From: Vespula vulgaris
Lineage: Eukaryota > Arthropoda > Insecta > Hymenoptera > Vespidae
DNA: 64,000 bases
Direction of reading: 5' to 3'
Assembly (NCBI RefSeq): GCF_905475345.1
Contig: NW_026114518.1
Location: 62,001-126,000, forward strand
Under the pieces are notes generated by a model. It saw only the letters and a list, made by a program, of their open reading frames with translations. It had not been told where the DNA came from and ran no database searches. Numbering within the stretch: position 1 is the stretch's first letter; each line of letters opens with the position of its first letter. The position numbers and the translations under genes were made by a program. This document shows positions 24,872-38,719 of this stretch, in pieces.

Positions 24872-26001
24872 CTATAGCACCTAGAACAACGGAAGCGAGG
24901 GCATTGGAAAGGGCTCGTCGCGCCGTACACGCCCATATTTTTCTCATCCAGATCTGACCAATAGGGGCCGAGTTATAACGGTTTAAAGGAACAAAGGAAA
25001 AAAAAATTTTTCTTTCACAATTTTTCTCTCCGAAACTATAGCACCTAGAACAACCGTAGCGAGGGCATTGGAAAGGGCTCGTCGCCTCCTACACGGCCAT
25101 ATTTTTTTCATCCAGATCTGACCAATAGGAGCCGAGTTACTACGGTTTAAATGGAACAAAGGAAAATAATCTTTCTTTAACAATTTTTTTCTCCAAAACT
25201 ATAGCACCTAGAACAACCGGACAGGGGTTATTGGAAGGCGCTCCTCGCGCCCTACACGGCCATATTTTGTTCATCCAGATCTGAACAATAGGAGCCGAGT
25301 TATAACGGTTTAAATGGAACAAAGGAAAAAAAATTTTTCTTTAACAATTTTTTTCTCCGAAACTGTGGCACCTAGAACAACCAGAGCGAGGGCATTGGAA
25401 AGGGCTCGTCGCCTCCTACACGGCCATATTTTTTTCATCCAGATCTGACCAATAGGAGCCGAGTTACAACGGTTTAAATGTAACAAAGGAAAATAATCTT
25501 TCTTTAACAATTTTTTTCTCCAAAACTATAGCACCTACAACAACCGGACAGGGGTCATTGGAAGGCGCTCCTCGCGCACTACACGGCCATATTTTGTTCA
25601 TCCAGATCTGACCAATAGGAGCCGAATTATAACGGTTTAAAGGGTACAAAGGAAAAAAAATTTTCCTTTAACAATTTTTTTCTCCGAAACTATAGCACCT
25701 AGAACAACGGAAGCGAGGGCATTGGAAAGGGCTCGTCGCGCCGTACACGCCCATATTTTTCTCATCCAGATCTGACCAATAGGGGCCGAGTTATAACGGT
25801 TTAAAGGAACAAAGGAAAAAAAAATTCTTCTTTCACAATTTTTCTCTCCGAAACTATAGCACCTAGAACAACCGTAGCGAGGGCATTGGAAAGGGCTCGT
25901 CGCCTCCTACACGGCCATATTTTTTTCATCCAGATCTGACCAATAGGAGCCGAGTTACTACGGTTTAAATGGAACAAAGGAAAATAATCTTTCTTTAACA
26001 A
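24365..26001. repeat. 5-monomer tandem duplication (offset 818 bp)
   Basis: GGGGTTATTGG near 24407 and 25225, CTGAACAATAGG, AATAGGGGCCGAG near 24961 and 25779, and TTTAAAGGAACAAAGG near 24985 and 25803 are all spaced 818 bp apart. One copy reads AAATTTTTCTTTCAC and the other AAATTCTTCTTTCAC. This duplication sits inside the first copy of the 17-monomer repeat, and its second copy also reappears 2786 bp downstream. Confidence 0.8.
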
Positions 26002-29000
26002 TTTTTTTCTCCAAAACTATAGCACCTAGAACAACCGGACAGGGGTCATTGGAAGGCGCTCCTCACGCACTACACGGCCATATTATGTTCATCCAGATCT
26101 GACCAATAGGAGCCGAGTTATAACGGTTTAAATGGTACAAAGGAAAAAAAAATTTTCCTTTAACAATTTTTTTCTCCGAAACTATAGCACCTAGAACAAC
26201 CGAAGCGAGGGCATTGGAAAGGGCTCGTCGCGCCGTACACGCCCATATTTTTTTCATCCAGATCTGACCAATAGGAGCCGAGTTATAACGGTTTAAAGGG
26301 AACAAAGGAAAAAAAAATTTTTCTATAACAATTTTTTCCTCCGAAACTGTGGCATCTAGAACAACTGGACCGATGTCATTGGAAAGGGCTCGTCGCGCCC
26401 TACGCGCCCATATTTTTTTCATCCAGATCTGACCAATAGGAGCCGAGTTACAACGGTTTAAATGGAACAAAGGAAAATAATCTTTCTTTAACAATTTTTT
26501 TCTCCAAAACTATAGCACCTAGAACAACCGGACAGGGGTCATTGGAAGGCGCTCCTCGCGCACTACACGGCCATATTTTGTTCATCCAGATCTGACCAAT
26601 ATGAGCCGAGTTATAACTGATAAAGCGGAACAAAGGAAAAAAAAATTTTTCTTTAACAATTTTTTTCTCCGAAACTGCGGCACCTAGAACAACCAGAGCG
26701 AGGGCATTGGAAAGGGCTCGTCGCCTCCTACACGGCCATATTTTTTTCATCCAGATCTGACCAATAGGAGCCGAGTTACAACGGTTTAAAGGGAACAGAG
26801 GAAAAAAAATTTTTCTTTAACAATTTTTTCCTCCGAAACTGTAGCACCTAGAACAACCGGAGCGAGGGAACTGGAAAGGGCTCGTCGCCTCCTACACGGT
26901 CATATTTTTTTCATCCAGATCTGACCAATAGGAGCCGAGTAACAACGGTTTAAATGGAACAAAGGAAAAAAAATTTTTTTTTAACAAGTTTTTTCTCCGA
27001 AACTGTGGCACCTAGAACAACCGGAGCGAGGGCATTGGAAAGGGCTCGTCGCGCTCTACACGCCCATATTTTTTTCATCCAGATCTGACCAATAGCAGCC
27101 GAGTTATAACGGTTTAAATGGAACAAACGAAAAAAAAATTTTTCTTTAACAATTTTTTCCTAGGAAACTGTAGCACCTAGAACAACCGGAGCGAGGGCAT
27201 TGGAAAGGACTCGTCGCGCCGTACACGCCCATATTTTTTTCATCCAGATCTGACCAATAGGAGCCGAGTTACAACGGTTTAAATGGAACAAAGGAAAATA
27301 ATCTTTCTTTAACAATTTTTTTCTCCGAAACCGTGGCCCCTAGAACAACCGGAGCGAGGGCATTGGAAAGGGCTCGTCGCCTCCTACACGGCCATATTTT
27401 TTTCATCCAGATCTGACCAATAGGAGCCGAGTTACAACGGTTTAAATGGAACAAAGGAAAATAATCTTTCTTTAACAATTTTTTTCTCCAAAACTATAGC
27501 ACCTACAACAACCGGACAGGGGTCATTGGAAGGCGCTCCTCGCGCACTACACGGCCATATTTTGTTCATCCAGATCTGACCAATAGGAGCCGAATTATAA
27601 CGGTTTAAAGGGTACAAAGGAAAAAAAATTTTCCTTTAACAATTTTTTTCTCCGAAACTATAGCACCTAGAACAACGGGAGCGAGGGCATTGGAAAGGGC
27701 TCGTCGCGCCGTACACGCCCATATTTTTCTCATCCAGATCTGACCAATAGGGGCCGAGTTATAACGGTTTAAAGGAACAAAGGAAAAAAAAATTTTTCTT
27801 TCACAATTTTTCTCTCCGAAACTATAGCACCTAGAACAACCGTAGCGAGGGCATTGGAAAGGGCTCGTCGCCTCCTACACGGCCATATTTTTTTCATCCA
27901 GATCTGACCAATAGGAGCCGAGTTACTACGGTTTAAATGGAACAAAGGAAAATAATCTTTCTTTAACAATTTTTTTCTCCAAAACTATAGCACCTAGAAC
28001 AACCGGACAGGGGTTATTGGAAGGCGCTCCTCGCGCCCTACACGGCCATATTTTGTTCATCCAGATCTGAACAATAGGAGCCGAGTTATAACGGTTTAAA
28101 TGGAACAAAGGAAAAAAAATTTTTCTTTAACAATTTTTTTCTCCGAAACTGTGGCACCTAGAACAACCAGAGCGAGGGCATTGGAAAGGGCTCGTCGCCT
28201 CCTACACGGCCATATTTTTTTCATCCAGATCTGACCAATAGGAGCCGAGTTACAACGGTTTAAATGGAACAAAGGAAAATAATCTTTCTTTAACAATTTT
28301 TTTCTCCAAAACTATAGCACCTACAACAACCGGACAGGGGTCATTGGAAGGCGCTCCTCGCGCACTACACGGCCATATTTTGTTCATCCAGATCTGACCA
28401 ATAGGAGCCGAATTATAACGGTTTAAAGGGTACAAAGGAAAAAAAATTTTCCTTTAACAATTTTTTTCTCCGAAACTATAGCACCTAGAACAACGGAAGC
28501 GAGGGCATTGGAAAGGGCTCGTCGCGCCGTACACGCCCATATTTTTCTCATCCACATCTGACCAATAGGGGCCGAGTTATAACGGTTTAAAGGAACAAAG
28601 GAAAAAAAAATTCTTCTTTCACAATTTTTCTCTCCGAAACTATAGCACCTAGAACAACCGTAGCGAGGGCATTGGAAAGGGCTCGTCGCCTCCTACACGG
28701 CCATATTTTTTTCATCCAGATCTGACCAATAGGAGCCGAGTTACTACGGTTTAAATGGAACAAAGGAAAATAATCTTTCTTTAACAATTTTTTTCTCCAA
28801 AACTATAGCACCTAGAACAACCGGACAGGGGTCATTGGAAGGCGCTCCTCACGCACTACACGGCCATATTATGTTCATCCAGATCTGACCAATAGGAGCC
28901 GAGTTATAACGGTTTAAATGGTACAAAGGAAAAAAAAATTTTCCTTTAACAATTTTTTTCTCCGAAACTATAGCACCTAGAACAACCGAAGCGAGGGCAT

Positions 29001-30531
29001 TGGAAAGGGCTCGTCGCGCCGTACACGCCCATATTTTTTTCATCCAGATCTGACCAATAGGAGCCGAGTTATAACGGTTTAAAGGGAACAAAGGAAAAAA
29101 AAATTTTTCTTTAACAATTTTTTCCTCCGAAACTGTGGCATCTAGAACAACTGGACCGATGTCATTGGAAAGGGCTCGTCGCGCCCTACGCGCCCATATT
29201 TTTTTCATCCAGATCTGACCAATAGGAGCCGAGTTACAACGGTTTAAATGGAACAAAGGAAAATAATCTTTCTTTAACAATTTTTTTCTCCAAAACTATA
29301 GCACCTAGAACAACCGGACAGGGGTCATTGGAAGGCGCTCCTCGCGCACTACACGGCCATATTTTGTTCATCCAGATCTGACCAATATGAGCCGAGTTAT
29401 AACGGATAAAGCGGAACAAAGGAAAAAAAAATTTTTCTTTAACAATTTTTTTCTCCGAAACTGCGGCACCTAGAACAACCAGAGCGAGGGCATTGGAAAG
29501 GGCTCGTCGCCTCCTACACGGCCATATTTTTTTCATCCAGATCTGACCAATAGGAGCCGAGTTACAACGGTTTAAAGGGAACAGAGGAAAAAAAATTTTT
29601 CTTTAACAATTTTTTCCTCCGAAACTGTAGCACCTAGAACAACCGGAGCGAGGGAACTGGAAAGGGCTCGTCGCCTCCTACACGGTCATATTTTTTTCAT
29701 CCAGATCTGACCAATAGGAGCCGAGTAACAACGGTTTAAATGGAACAAAGGAAAAAAAATTTTTTTTTAACAAGTTTTTTCTCCGAAACTGTGGCACCTA
29801 GAACAACCGGAGCGAGGTCATTGGAAAGGGCTCGTCGCGCTCTACACGCCCATATTTTTTTCATCCAGATCTGACCAATAGCAGCCGAGTTATAACGGTT
29901 TAAATGGAACAAACGAAAAAAAAATTTTTCTTTAACAATTTTTTCCTAGGAAACTGTAGCACCTAGAACAACCGGAGCGAGGGCATTGGAAAGGACTCGT
30001 CGCGCCGTACACGCCCATATTTTTTTCATCCAGATCTGACCAATAGGAGCCGAGTTACAACGGTTTAAATGGAACAAAGGAAAATAATCTTTCTTTAACA
30101 ATTTTTTTCTCCGAAACCGTGGCCCCTAGAACAACCGGAGCGAGGGCATTGGAAAGGGCTCGTCGCCTCCTACACGGCCATATTTTTTTCATCCAGATCT
30201 GACCAATAGGAACCGAGTTACAACGGTTTAAATGGAACAAAGGAAAATAATCTTTCTTTAACAATTTTTTTCTCCAAAACTATAGCACCTACAACAACCG
30301 GACAGGGGTCATTGGAAGGCGCTCCTCGCGCACTACACGGCCATATTTTGTTCATCCAGATCTGACCAATAGGAGCCGAATTATAACGGTTTAAAGGGTA
30401 CAAAGGAAAAAAAATTTTCCTTTAACAATTTTTTTCTCCGAAACTATAGCACCTAGAACAACGGAAGCGAGGGCATTGGAAAGGGCTCGTCGCGCCGTAC
30501 ACGCCCATATTTTTCTCATCCAGATCTGACC
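24580..30531. repeat. 17-monomer tandem duplication (offset 2786 bp)
   Basis: Copy one is about 24580-27365. Copy two begins directly at about 27366 and similarity runs on to about 30531. Both contain the B unit with CTCACGCAC/ATTATG, a C monomer (26349 and 29135), ATATGAGCCGAG, GGGAACAGAGG, GAACTGGAAAGG and GGAACAAACGAAA. Private changes are few: ATAACTGATAAAG against ATAACGGATAAAG near 26615/29401, and TTTCTATAAC against TTTCTTTAAC near 26323/29109. Similarity ends where GGGGCCGAG meets GGAGCCGAG. Confidence 0.85.
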
Positions 30532-30817
30532 AATAGGAGCCGAGTTATAACGGTTTAAAGGGAACAAAGGAAAAAAAAATTTTTCTTTCACAATTTTTCT
30601 CTCCGAAACTATAGCACCTAGAACAACCGTAGCGAGGGCATTGGAAAGGGCTCGTCGCCTCCTACACGGCCATATTTTTTTCATCTAGATCTGACCAATA
30701 GGAGCCGAGTTACTACGGTTTAAATGGAACAAAGGAAAATAATCTTTCTTTAACAATTTTTTTCTCCAAAACTATAGCACCTAGAACAACCGGACAGGGG
30801 TCATTGGAAGGCGCTCC

Positions 30818-31451
30818 TCACGCACTACACGGCCATATTATGTTCATCCAGATCTGACCAATAGGAGCAGAGTTATAACGGTATAAAGGGAACATTGGAA
30901 AAAAAAATTTTTCTTTAACAATTTTTTTCTCCGAAACTATAGCACCTAGAACAACCGGAGCGAGGGAATTGGAAAGTGCACGTCGCCTCCTACAGGCGCA
31001 TATTTTTTTCATCCAGATCTGACCAATAGGAGCCGAGTTATAACGGTTTAAAGGGAACAAAGGAAACAAAAATTTTTCTTTAACAATTTTTTCCTCCGAA
31101 ACTGTAGCACTTAGAACAACCGGAGCGAGGGCATTGGAAAGGACTCGTCGCCTCCTACACGCCCATATTTTTTTCATCCACATCTGACCAATAGGAGCCG
31201 AGTTACAACGGTTTAAATGGAACAAAGGAAAAAAAATTTTTTTTTAAAGATTTTTCTCTCCGAAACTGTGGCACCTAGAACAACCGGAGCGAGGGCATTG
31301 GAAAGGACTCGTCGCGCCGTACACGCCCATATTTTTTTCATCCAGATCTGACCAACTGGAGCCGAGTTATAACGGTTTAAAGGGAACAAAGGAAAAAAAA
31401 ATTTTTTTAAATAATTTTTCTCTCCGAAACTATAGCACCTAGAACAAACGT
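30818..31451. repeat. Marker cassette, copy 5
   Basis: Same variant order, 64 monomers after copy 4. It is the first with GGGAACATTGG (near 30891) and CCCATGTTCC-type T-to-A changes on the opposite strand; all copies to the right have GGGAACATTGG. Confidence 0.83.
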
Positions 31452-34096
31452 AGCGAGGGCATTGGAAAGGGCTCGTCGCCTCCTACACGGCCATATTTTT
31501 TTCATCCAGATCTGACCAATAGGAGCCGAGTTACAACGGTTTAAATGGAACAAAGGAAAATAATCTTTCTTTAACAATTTTTTTCTCCAAAACTATAGCA
31601 CCTACAACAACCGGACAGGGGTCATTGGAAGGCGCTCCTCGCGCACTACACGGCCATATTTTGTTCATCCAGATCTGACCAATAGGAGCCGAGTTACAAC
31701 GGTTTAAATGGAACAAAGGAAAATAATCTTTCTTTAACAATTTTTTTCTCCAAAACTATAGCACCTAGATCAACCGGACAGGGGTCATTGGAAGGCGCTC
31801 CTCGCGCGATACACGGCCATATTTTGTTCATCCAGATCTGACCAATAGGAGCCGAGTTATAACGGTTTAAATGGTACAAAGGAAAAAAAAATTTTCCTTT
31901 AACAATTTTTTTCTCCGAAACTATAGCACCTAGAACAACCGAAGCGAGGGCATTGGAAAGGGCTCGTCGCGCCGTACACGCCCATATTTTTTTCATCCAG
32001 ATCTGACCAATAGGAGCCGAGTTATAACGGTTTAAAGGGAACAAAGGAAAAAAAAATTTTTCTTTAACAATTTTTTCCTCCGAAACTGTGGCATCTAGAA
32101 CAACTGGACCGATGTCATTGGAAAGGGCTCGTCGCGCCCTACGCGCCCATATTTTTTTCATCCAGATCTGACCAATAGGAGCCGAGTTACAACGGTTTAA
32201 ATGGAACAAAGGAAAATAATCTTTCTTTAACAATTTTTTTCTCCAAAACTATAGCACCTAGAACAACCGGACAGGGGTCATTGGAAGGCGCTCCTCGCGC
32301 ACTACACGGCCATATTTTGTTCATCCAGATCTGACCAATATGAGCCGAGTTATAACGGATAAAGCGGAACAAAGGAAAAAAAAATTTTTCTTTAACAATT
32401 TTTTTCTCCGAAACTGCGGCACCTAGAACAACCAGAGCGAGGGCATTGGAAAGGGCTCGTCGCGCTCTACACGCCCATATTTTTTTCATCCAGATCTGAC
32501 CAATAGCAGCCGAGTTATAACGGTTTAAAGGGAACAAAGGAAAAAAAAATTCTCTTTAACAATTTTTCTCTCCGAAACTATAGCACCTAGAACAACCGTA
32601 GCGAGGGCATTGGAAAGGGCTCGTCGCCTCCTACACGGCCATATTTTTTTCATCCAGATCTGACCAATAGTAGCCGAGTTACAACGGTTTAAATGGAACA
32701 AAGGAAAATAATCTTTCTTTAACAATTTTTTTCTCCAAAACTATAGCACCTAGATCAACCGGACAGGGGTCATTGGAAGGCGCTCCTCGCGCAATACACG
32801 GCCATATTTTGTTCATCCAGATCTGACCAATAGGAGCCGAGTTATAACGGTTTAAAGGGAACAGAGGAAAAAAAATTTTTCTTTAACAATTTTTTCCTCC
32901 GAAACTGTAGCACCTAGAACAACCGGAGCGAGGGAACTGGAAAGGGCTCGTCGCCTCCTACACGGTCATATTTTTTACATCCAGATCTGACCAATAGGAG
33001 CCGAGTAACAACGGTTTAAATGGAACAAAGGAAAAAAAATTTTTTTTAACAAGTTTTTTCTCCGAAACTGTGGCACCTAGAACAACCGGAGCGAGGGCAT
33101 TGGAAAGGGCTCGTCGCGCTCTACACGCCCATATTTTTTTCATCCAGATCTGACCAATAGCAGCCGAGTTATAACGGTTTAAATGGAACAAACGAAAAAA
33201 AAATTTTTCTTTAACAATTTTTTCCTAGGAAACTGTAGCACCTAGAACAACCGGAGCGAGGGCATTGGAAAGGACTCGTCGCGCCGTACACGCCCATATT
33301 TTTTTCATCCAGATCTGACCAATAGGAGCCGAGTTACAACGGTTTAAATGGAACAAAGGAAAATAATCTTTCTTTAACAATTTTTTTCTCCGAAACCGTG
33401 GCCCCTAGAACAACCGGAGCGAGGGCATTGGAAAGGGCTCGTCGCCTCCTACACGGCCATATTTTTTTCATCCAGATCTGACCAATAGGAGCCGAGTTAC
33501 AACGGTTTAAATGGAACAAAGGAAAATAATCTTTCTTTAACAATTTTTTTCTCCAAAACTATAGCACCTACAACAACCGGACAGGGGTCATTGGAAGGCG
33601 CTCCTCGCGCACTACACGGCCATATTTTGTTCATCCAGATCTGACCAATAGGAGCCGAATTATAACGGTTTAAAGGGTACAAAGGAAAAAAAATTTTCCT
33701 TTAACAATTTTTTTCTCCGAAACTATAGCACCTAGAACAACGGAAGCGAGGGCATTGGAAAGGGCTCGTCGCGCCGTACACGCCCATATTTTTCTCATCC
33801 AGATCTGACCAATAGGAGCCGAGTTATAACGGTTTAAAGGGAACAAAGGAAAAAAAAATTTTTCTTTCACAATTTTTCTCTCCGAAACTATAGCACCTAG
33901 AACAACCGTAGCGAGGGCATTGGAAAGGGCTCGTCGCCTCCTACACGGCCATATTTTTTTCATCTAGATCTGACCAATAGGAGCCGAGTTACTACGGTTT
34001 AAATGGAACAAAGGAAAATAATCTTTCTTTAACAATTTTTTTCTCCAAAACTATAGCACCTAGAACAACCGGACAGGGGTCATTGGAAGGCGCTCC

Positions 34097-34730
34097 TCAC
34101 GCACTACACGGCCATATTATGTCCATCCAGATCTGACCAATAGGAGCAGAGTTATAACGGTATAAAGGGAACATTGGAAAAAAAAATTTTTCTTTAACAA
34201 TTTTTTTCTCCGAAACTATAGCACCTAGAACAACCGGAGCGAGGGAATTGGAAAGTGCACGTCGCCTCCTACAGGCGCATATTTTTTTCATCCAGATCTG
34301 ACCAATAGGAGCCGAGTTATAACGGTTTAAAGGGAACAAAGGAAACAAAAATTTTTCTTTAACAATTTTTTCCTCCGAAACTGTAGCACTTAGAACAACC
34401 GGAGAGAGGGCATTGGAAAGGACTCGTCGCCTCCTACACGCCCATATTTTTTTCATCCACATCTGACCAATAGGAGCCGAGTTACAACGGTTTAAATGGA
34501 ACAAAGGAAAAAAAATTTTTTTTTAAAGATTTTTCTCACCGAAACTGTGGCACCTAGAACAACCGGAGCGAGGGCATTGGAAAGGACTCGTCGCGCCGTA
34601 CACGCCCATATTTTTTTCATCCAGATCTGACCAACTGGAGCCGAGTTATAACGGTTTAAAGGGAACAAAGGAAAAAAAAATTTTTTTAAATAATTTTTCT
34701 CTCCGAAACTGTAGCACCTAGAACAACCGG
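34097..34730. repeat. Marker cassette, copy 6
   Basis: Same variant order, 20 monomers after copy 5. New variants are ATTATGTCCATCC, GGAGAGAGGG and TTTCTCACCG. The end differs from its paralogs: GTAGCACCTAGAACAACCGG at 34711. Confidence 0.83.
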
Positions 34731-37700
34731 AGCGAGGGCATTGGAAAGGGCTCGTCGCCTCCTACACGGCCATATTTTTTTCATCCAGATCTGACCAATA
34801 GGAGCCGAGTTACAACGGTTTAAATGGAACAAAGGAAAATAATCTTTCTTTAACAATTTTTTTCTCCAAAACTATAGCACCTACAACAACCGGACAGGGG
34901 TCATTGGAAGGCGCTCCTCGCGCCCTACACGGCCATATTTTGTTCATCCAGATCTGACCAATAGGAGCCGAGTTACAACGGTTTAAATGGAACAAAGGAA
35001 AATAATCTTTCTTTAACAATTTTTTTCTCCAAAACTATAGCACCTAGAACAACCGGACAGGGGTCATTGGAAGGCGCTCCTCGCGCGATACACGGCCATA
35101 TTTTGTTCATCCAGATCTGACCAATAGGAGCCGAGTTATAACGGTTTAAAGGGAACAAAGGAAAAAAAAATTCTCTTTAACAATTTTTTCCTCCGAAACT
35201 GTAGCACCTAGAACAACCGTAGCGAGGGCATTGGAAAGGGCTCGTCGCCTCCTACACGGCCATATTTTTTTCATCCAGATCTGACCAATAGGAGCCGAGT
35301 TACAACGGTTTAAATGGAACAAAGGAAAATAATCTTTCTTTAACAATTTTTTTCTCCAAAACTATAGCACCTAGATCAACCGGACAGCGGTCATTGGAAG
35401 GCGCTCCTCGCGCAATACACGGCCATATTTTGTTCATCCAGATCTGACCAATAGGAGCCGAGTTATAGCGGTTTAAATGGAACAAAGGAGAAAAAAATTT
35501 TTCTTTAACAATTTTTTCCTAGGAAACTGTAGCACCTAGAACAACCGGAGCGAGGACATTGGAAAGGACTCGTCGCGCCGTACACGCCCATATTTCTTTC
35601 ATCCAGATCTGACCAATAGGAGCCGAGTTACTACGGTTTAAATGGAACAAAGGAAAATAATCTTTCTTTAACAATTTTTTTCTCCGAAACCGTAGCCCCT
35701 AGAAAAACCGGAGCGAGGGCATTGGAAAGGGCTCGTCGCCTCCTACACGGCCATATTTTTTTCATCCAGAGCTGACCAATAGGAGCCGAGTTACAACGGT
35801 TTAAATGGAACAATGGAAAATAATCTTTCTTTAACAATTTTTTTCTCCAAAACTATAGCACCTAGAACAACCGGACAGGGGTCATTGGAAGGCGCTCCTC
35901 GCGCACTGCACGGCCATATTTTGTTCATCCAGATCTGACTAATAGGAGCCGAGTTATAACGGTTTAAATGGAACAAAGGAAAAAAAATTTTTCTTTAACA
36001 ATTTTTTTCTCCGAAACTGTGGCACCTAGAACAACCAGAGCGAGGGCATTGGAAAGGGCTCGTCGCCTCCTACACGGCCATATTTTTTTCATCCAGATCT
36101 GACCAATAGGAGCCGAGTTACAACGGTTTAAATGGAACAAAGGAAAATAATCTTTCTTTAACAATTTTTTTCTCCAAAACTATAGCACCTACAACAACCG
36201 GACAGGGGTCATTGGAAGGCGCTCCTCGCGCACTACACGGCCATATTTTGTTCATCCAGATCTGACCAATAGGAGCCGAATTATAACGGTTTAAAGGGAA
36301 CAAAGGAAAAAAAATTTTCCTTTAACAATTTTTTTCTCCGAAACTATAGCACCTAGAACAACGGAAGTGAGGGCATTGGAAAGGGCTCGTCGCGCCGTAC
36401 ACGCCCATATTTTTTTCATCCAGATCTGACCAATAGGAGCCGAGTTATAGCGGTTTAAAGGAACAAAGGAAAAAAAAATTTTTCTTTCACAATTTTTCTC
36501 TCCGAAACTATAGCACCTAGAACAACCGTAGCGAGGGCATTGGAAAGGGCTCGTCGCCTCCTACAAGGCCATATTTTTTTCTTCCAGATCTGACCAATAG
36601 GAGCCGAGTTACAACGGTTTAAATGGAACAAAGGAAAATAATCTTTCTTTAACAATTTTTTTCTCCAAAACTATAGCACCTACAACAACCGGACAGGGGT
36701 CATTGGAAGGCGCTCCTCGCGCACTACACGGCCATATTTTGTTCATCCTGATCTGACCAATAGGAGCCGAATTATAACGGTTTAAAGGGTACAAAGGAAA
36801 AAAAATTTTCCTTTAACAATTTTTTTCTCCAAAACTATAGCACCTAGATCAACCGGACAGGGGTCATTGGAAGGCGCTCCTCGTGCAATACACGGCCATA
36901 TTTTGTTCATCCAGATCTGACCAATAGGATCCGAGTTATAGCGGTTTAAATGGAACAAAGGAGAAAAAAATTTTTCTTTAACAATTTTTTCCTAGGAAAC
37001 TGTAGCACCTAGAACAACCGGAGCGAGGACATTGGAAAGGACTCGTCGCGCCGTACACGCCCATATTTTTTTCATCCAGATCTGACCAATAGGAGCCGAG
37101 TTACAACGGTTTAAATGGAACAAAGGAAAATAATCTTTCTTTAACAATTTTTTTCTCCGAAACCGTGGCCCCTAGAAAAACCGGAGCGAGGGCATTGGAA
37201 AGGGCTCGTCGCCTCCTACACGGCCATATTTTTTTGATCCAGAGCTGACCAATAGGAGCCGAGTTATAACGGTTTAAATGGAACAAAGGAAAAAAAATTT
37301 TTTTTTAACATTTTTTTTCTCCGAAACTGTGGCACCTAGAACAACCAGAGCGAGGGCATTGGAAAGGGCTCGTCGCCTCCTACACGGCCATATTTTTTTC
37401 ATCCAGATCTGACCAATAGGAGCCGAGTTACAACGGTTTAAATGGAACAAAGGAAAATAATCTTTCTTTAACAATTTTTTTCTCCAAAACTATAGCACCT
37501 ACAACAACCGGACAGGGGTCATTGGAAGGCGCTCCTCGCGCACTACACGGCCATATTTTGTTCATCCAGATCTGACCAATAGGAGCCGAACTATAACGGT
37601 TTAAATGGTACAAAGGAAAAAAAAATTTTCCTTTAACAATTTTTTTCTCCGAAACTATAGCACCTAGAACAACCGAAGCGAGGGCATTGGAAAGGGCTCG

Positions 37701-38053
37701 TCGCGCCGTACACGCCCATATTTTTTTCATCCAGATCTGACCAATAGGAGCCGAGTTATAACGGTTTAAAGGGAACAAAGGAAAAAAAAATTTTTCTTTA
37801 ACAATTTTTTCCTCCGAAACTGTGGCATCTAGAACAACTGGACCGATGTCATTGGAAAGGGCTCGTCGCGCCCTACGCGCCCATATTTTTTTCATCCAGA
37901 TCTGACCAATAGGAGCCGAGTTACAACGGTTTAAATGGAACAAAGGAAAATAATCTTTCTTTAACAATTTTTTTCTCCGAAACTGCGGCACCTAGAACAA
38001 CCAGAGCAAGGGCATTGGAAAGGGCTCGTCGCGCAATACACGGCCATATTTTG

Positions 38054-38669
38054 TTCATCCAGATCTGACCAATAGGAGCAGAGTTATAACGGTATAAAGG
38101 GAACATTGGAAAAAAAAATTTTTCTTTAACAATTTTTTTCTCCGAAACTATAGCACCTAGAACAACCGGAGCAAGGGAATTGGAAAGTGCACGTCGCCTC
38201 CTACAGGCGCATATTTTTTTCATCCAGATCTGACCAATAGGAGCCGAGTTATAACGGTTTAAAGGGAACAAAGGAAACAAAAATTTTTCTTTAACAATTT
38301 TTTCCTCCGAAACTGTAGCACTTAGAACAACCGGAGAGAGGGCATTGGAAAGGACTCGTCGCCTCCTACACGCCCATATTTTTTTCATCCACATCTGACC
38401 AATAGGAGCCGAGTTACAACGGTTTAAATGGAACAAAGGAAAAAAAATTTTTTTTTAAAGATTTTTCTCTCCGAAACTGTGGCACCTAGAACAACCGGAG
38501 CGAGGGCATTGGAAAGGACTCGTCGCGCCGTACACGCCCATATTTTTTTCATCCAGATCTGACCAACTGGAGCCGAGTTATAACGGTTTAAAGGGAACAA
38601 AGGAAAAAAAAATTTTTTTAAATAATTTTTCTCTCCGAAACTATAGCACCTAGAACAAACGTAGCGAGG
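38054..38669. repeat. Marker cassette, copy 7 (5' end replaced)
   Basis: The cassette starts with ordinary GCGCAATACACGG and ATATTTTGTTC in place of CTCACGCAC and ATTATGTTC, then continues normally from AGGAGCAGAG. This marks the junction where the 10154-bp and 13102-bp repeats meet. Confidence 0.8.
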
Positions 38670-38719
38670 GCATTGGAAAGGGCTCGTCGCCTCCTACACG
38701 GCCATATTTTTTTCATCCA

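Larger units (their letters stand above)
29560..35149. repeat. 20-monomer duplication (offset 3279 bp)
   Basis: About 29560-31870 reappears at about 32840-35149. It carries GGGAACAGAGG, ACAAGTTTTTTC, GGAACAAACG, the marker cassette (30818 and 34097) and the rare GGGAACATTGG variant (near 30891 and 34170). The first copy reads ATAGCACCTAGAACAAACG near 31440, and the second reads GTAGCACCTAGAACAACCGG near 34711. The DNA between (about 31870-32840) matches the 14.5-15.4 kb segment and includes the C monomer at 32088. Confidence 0.8.
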
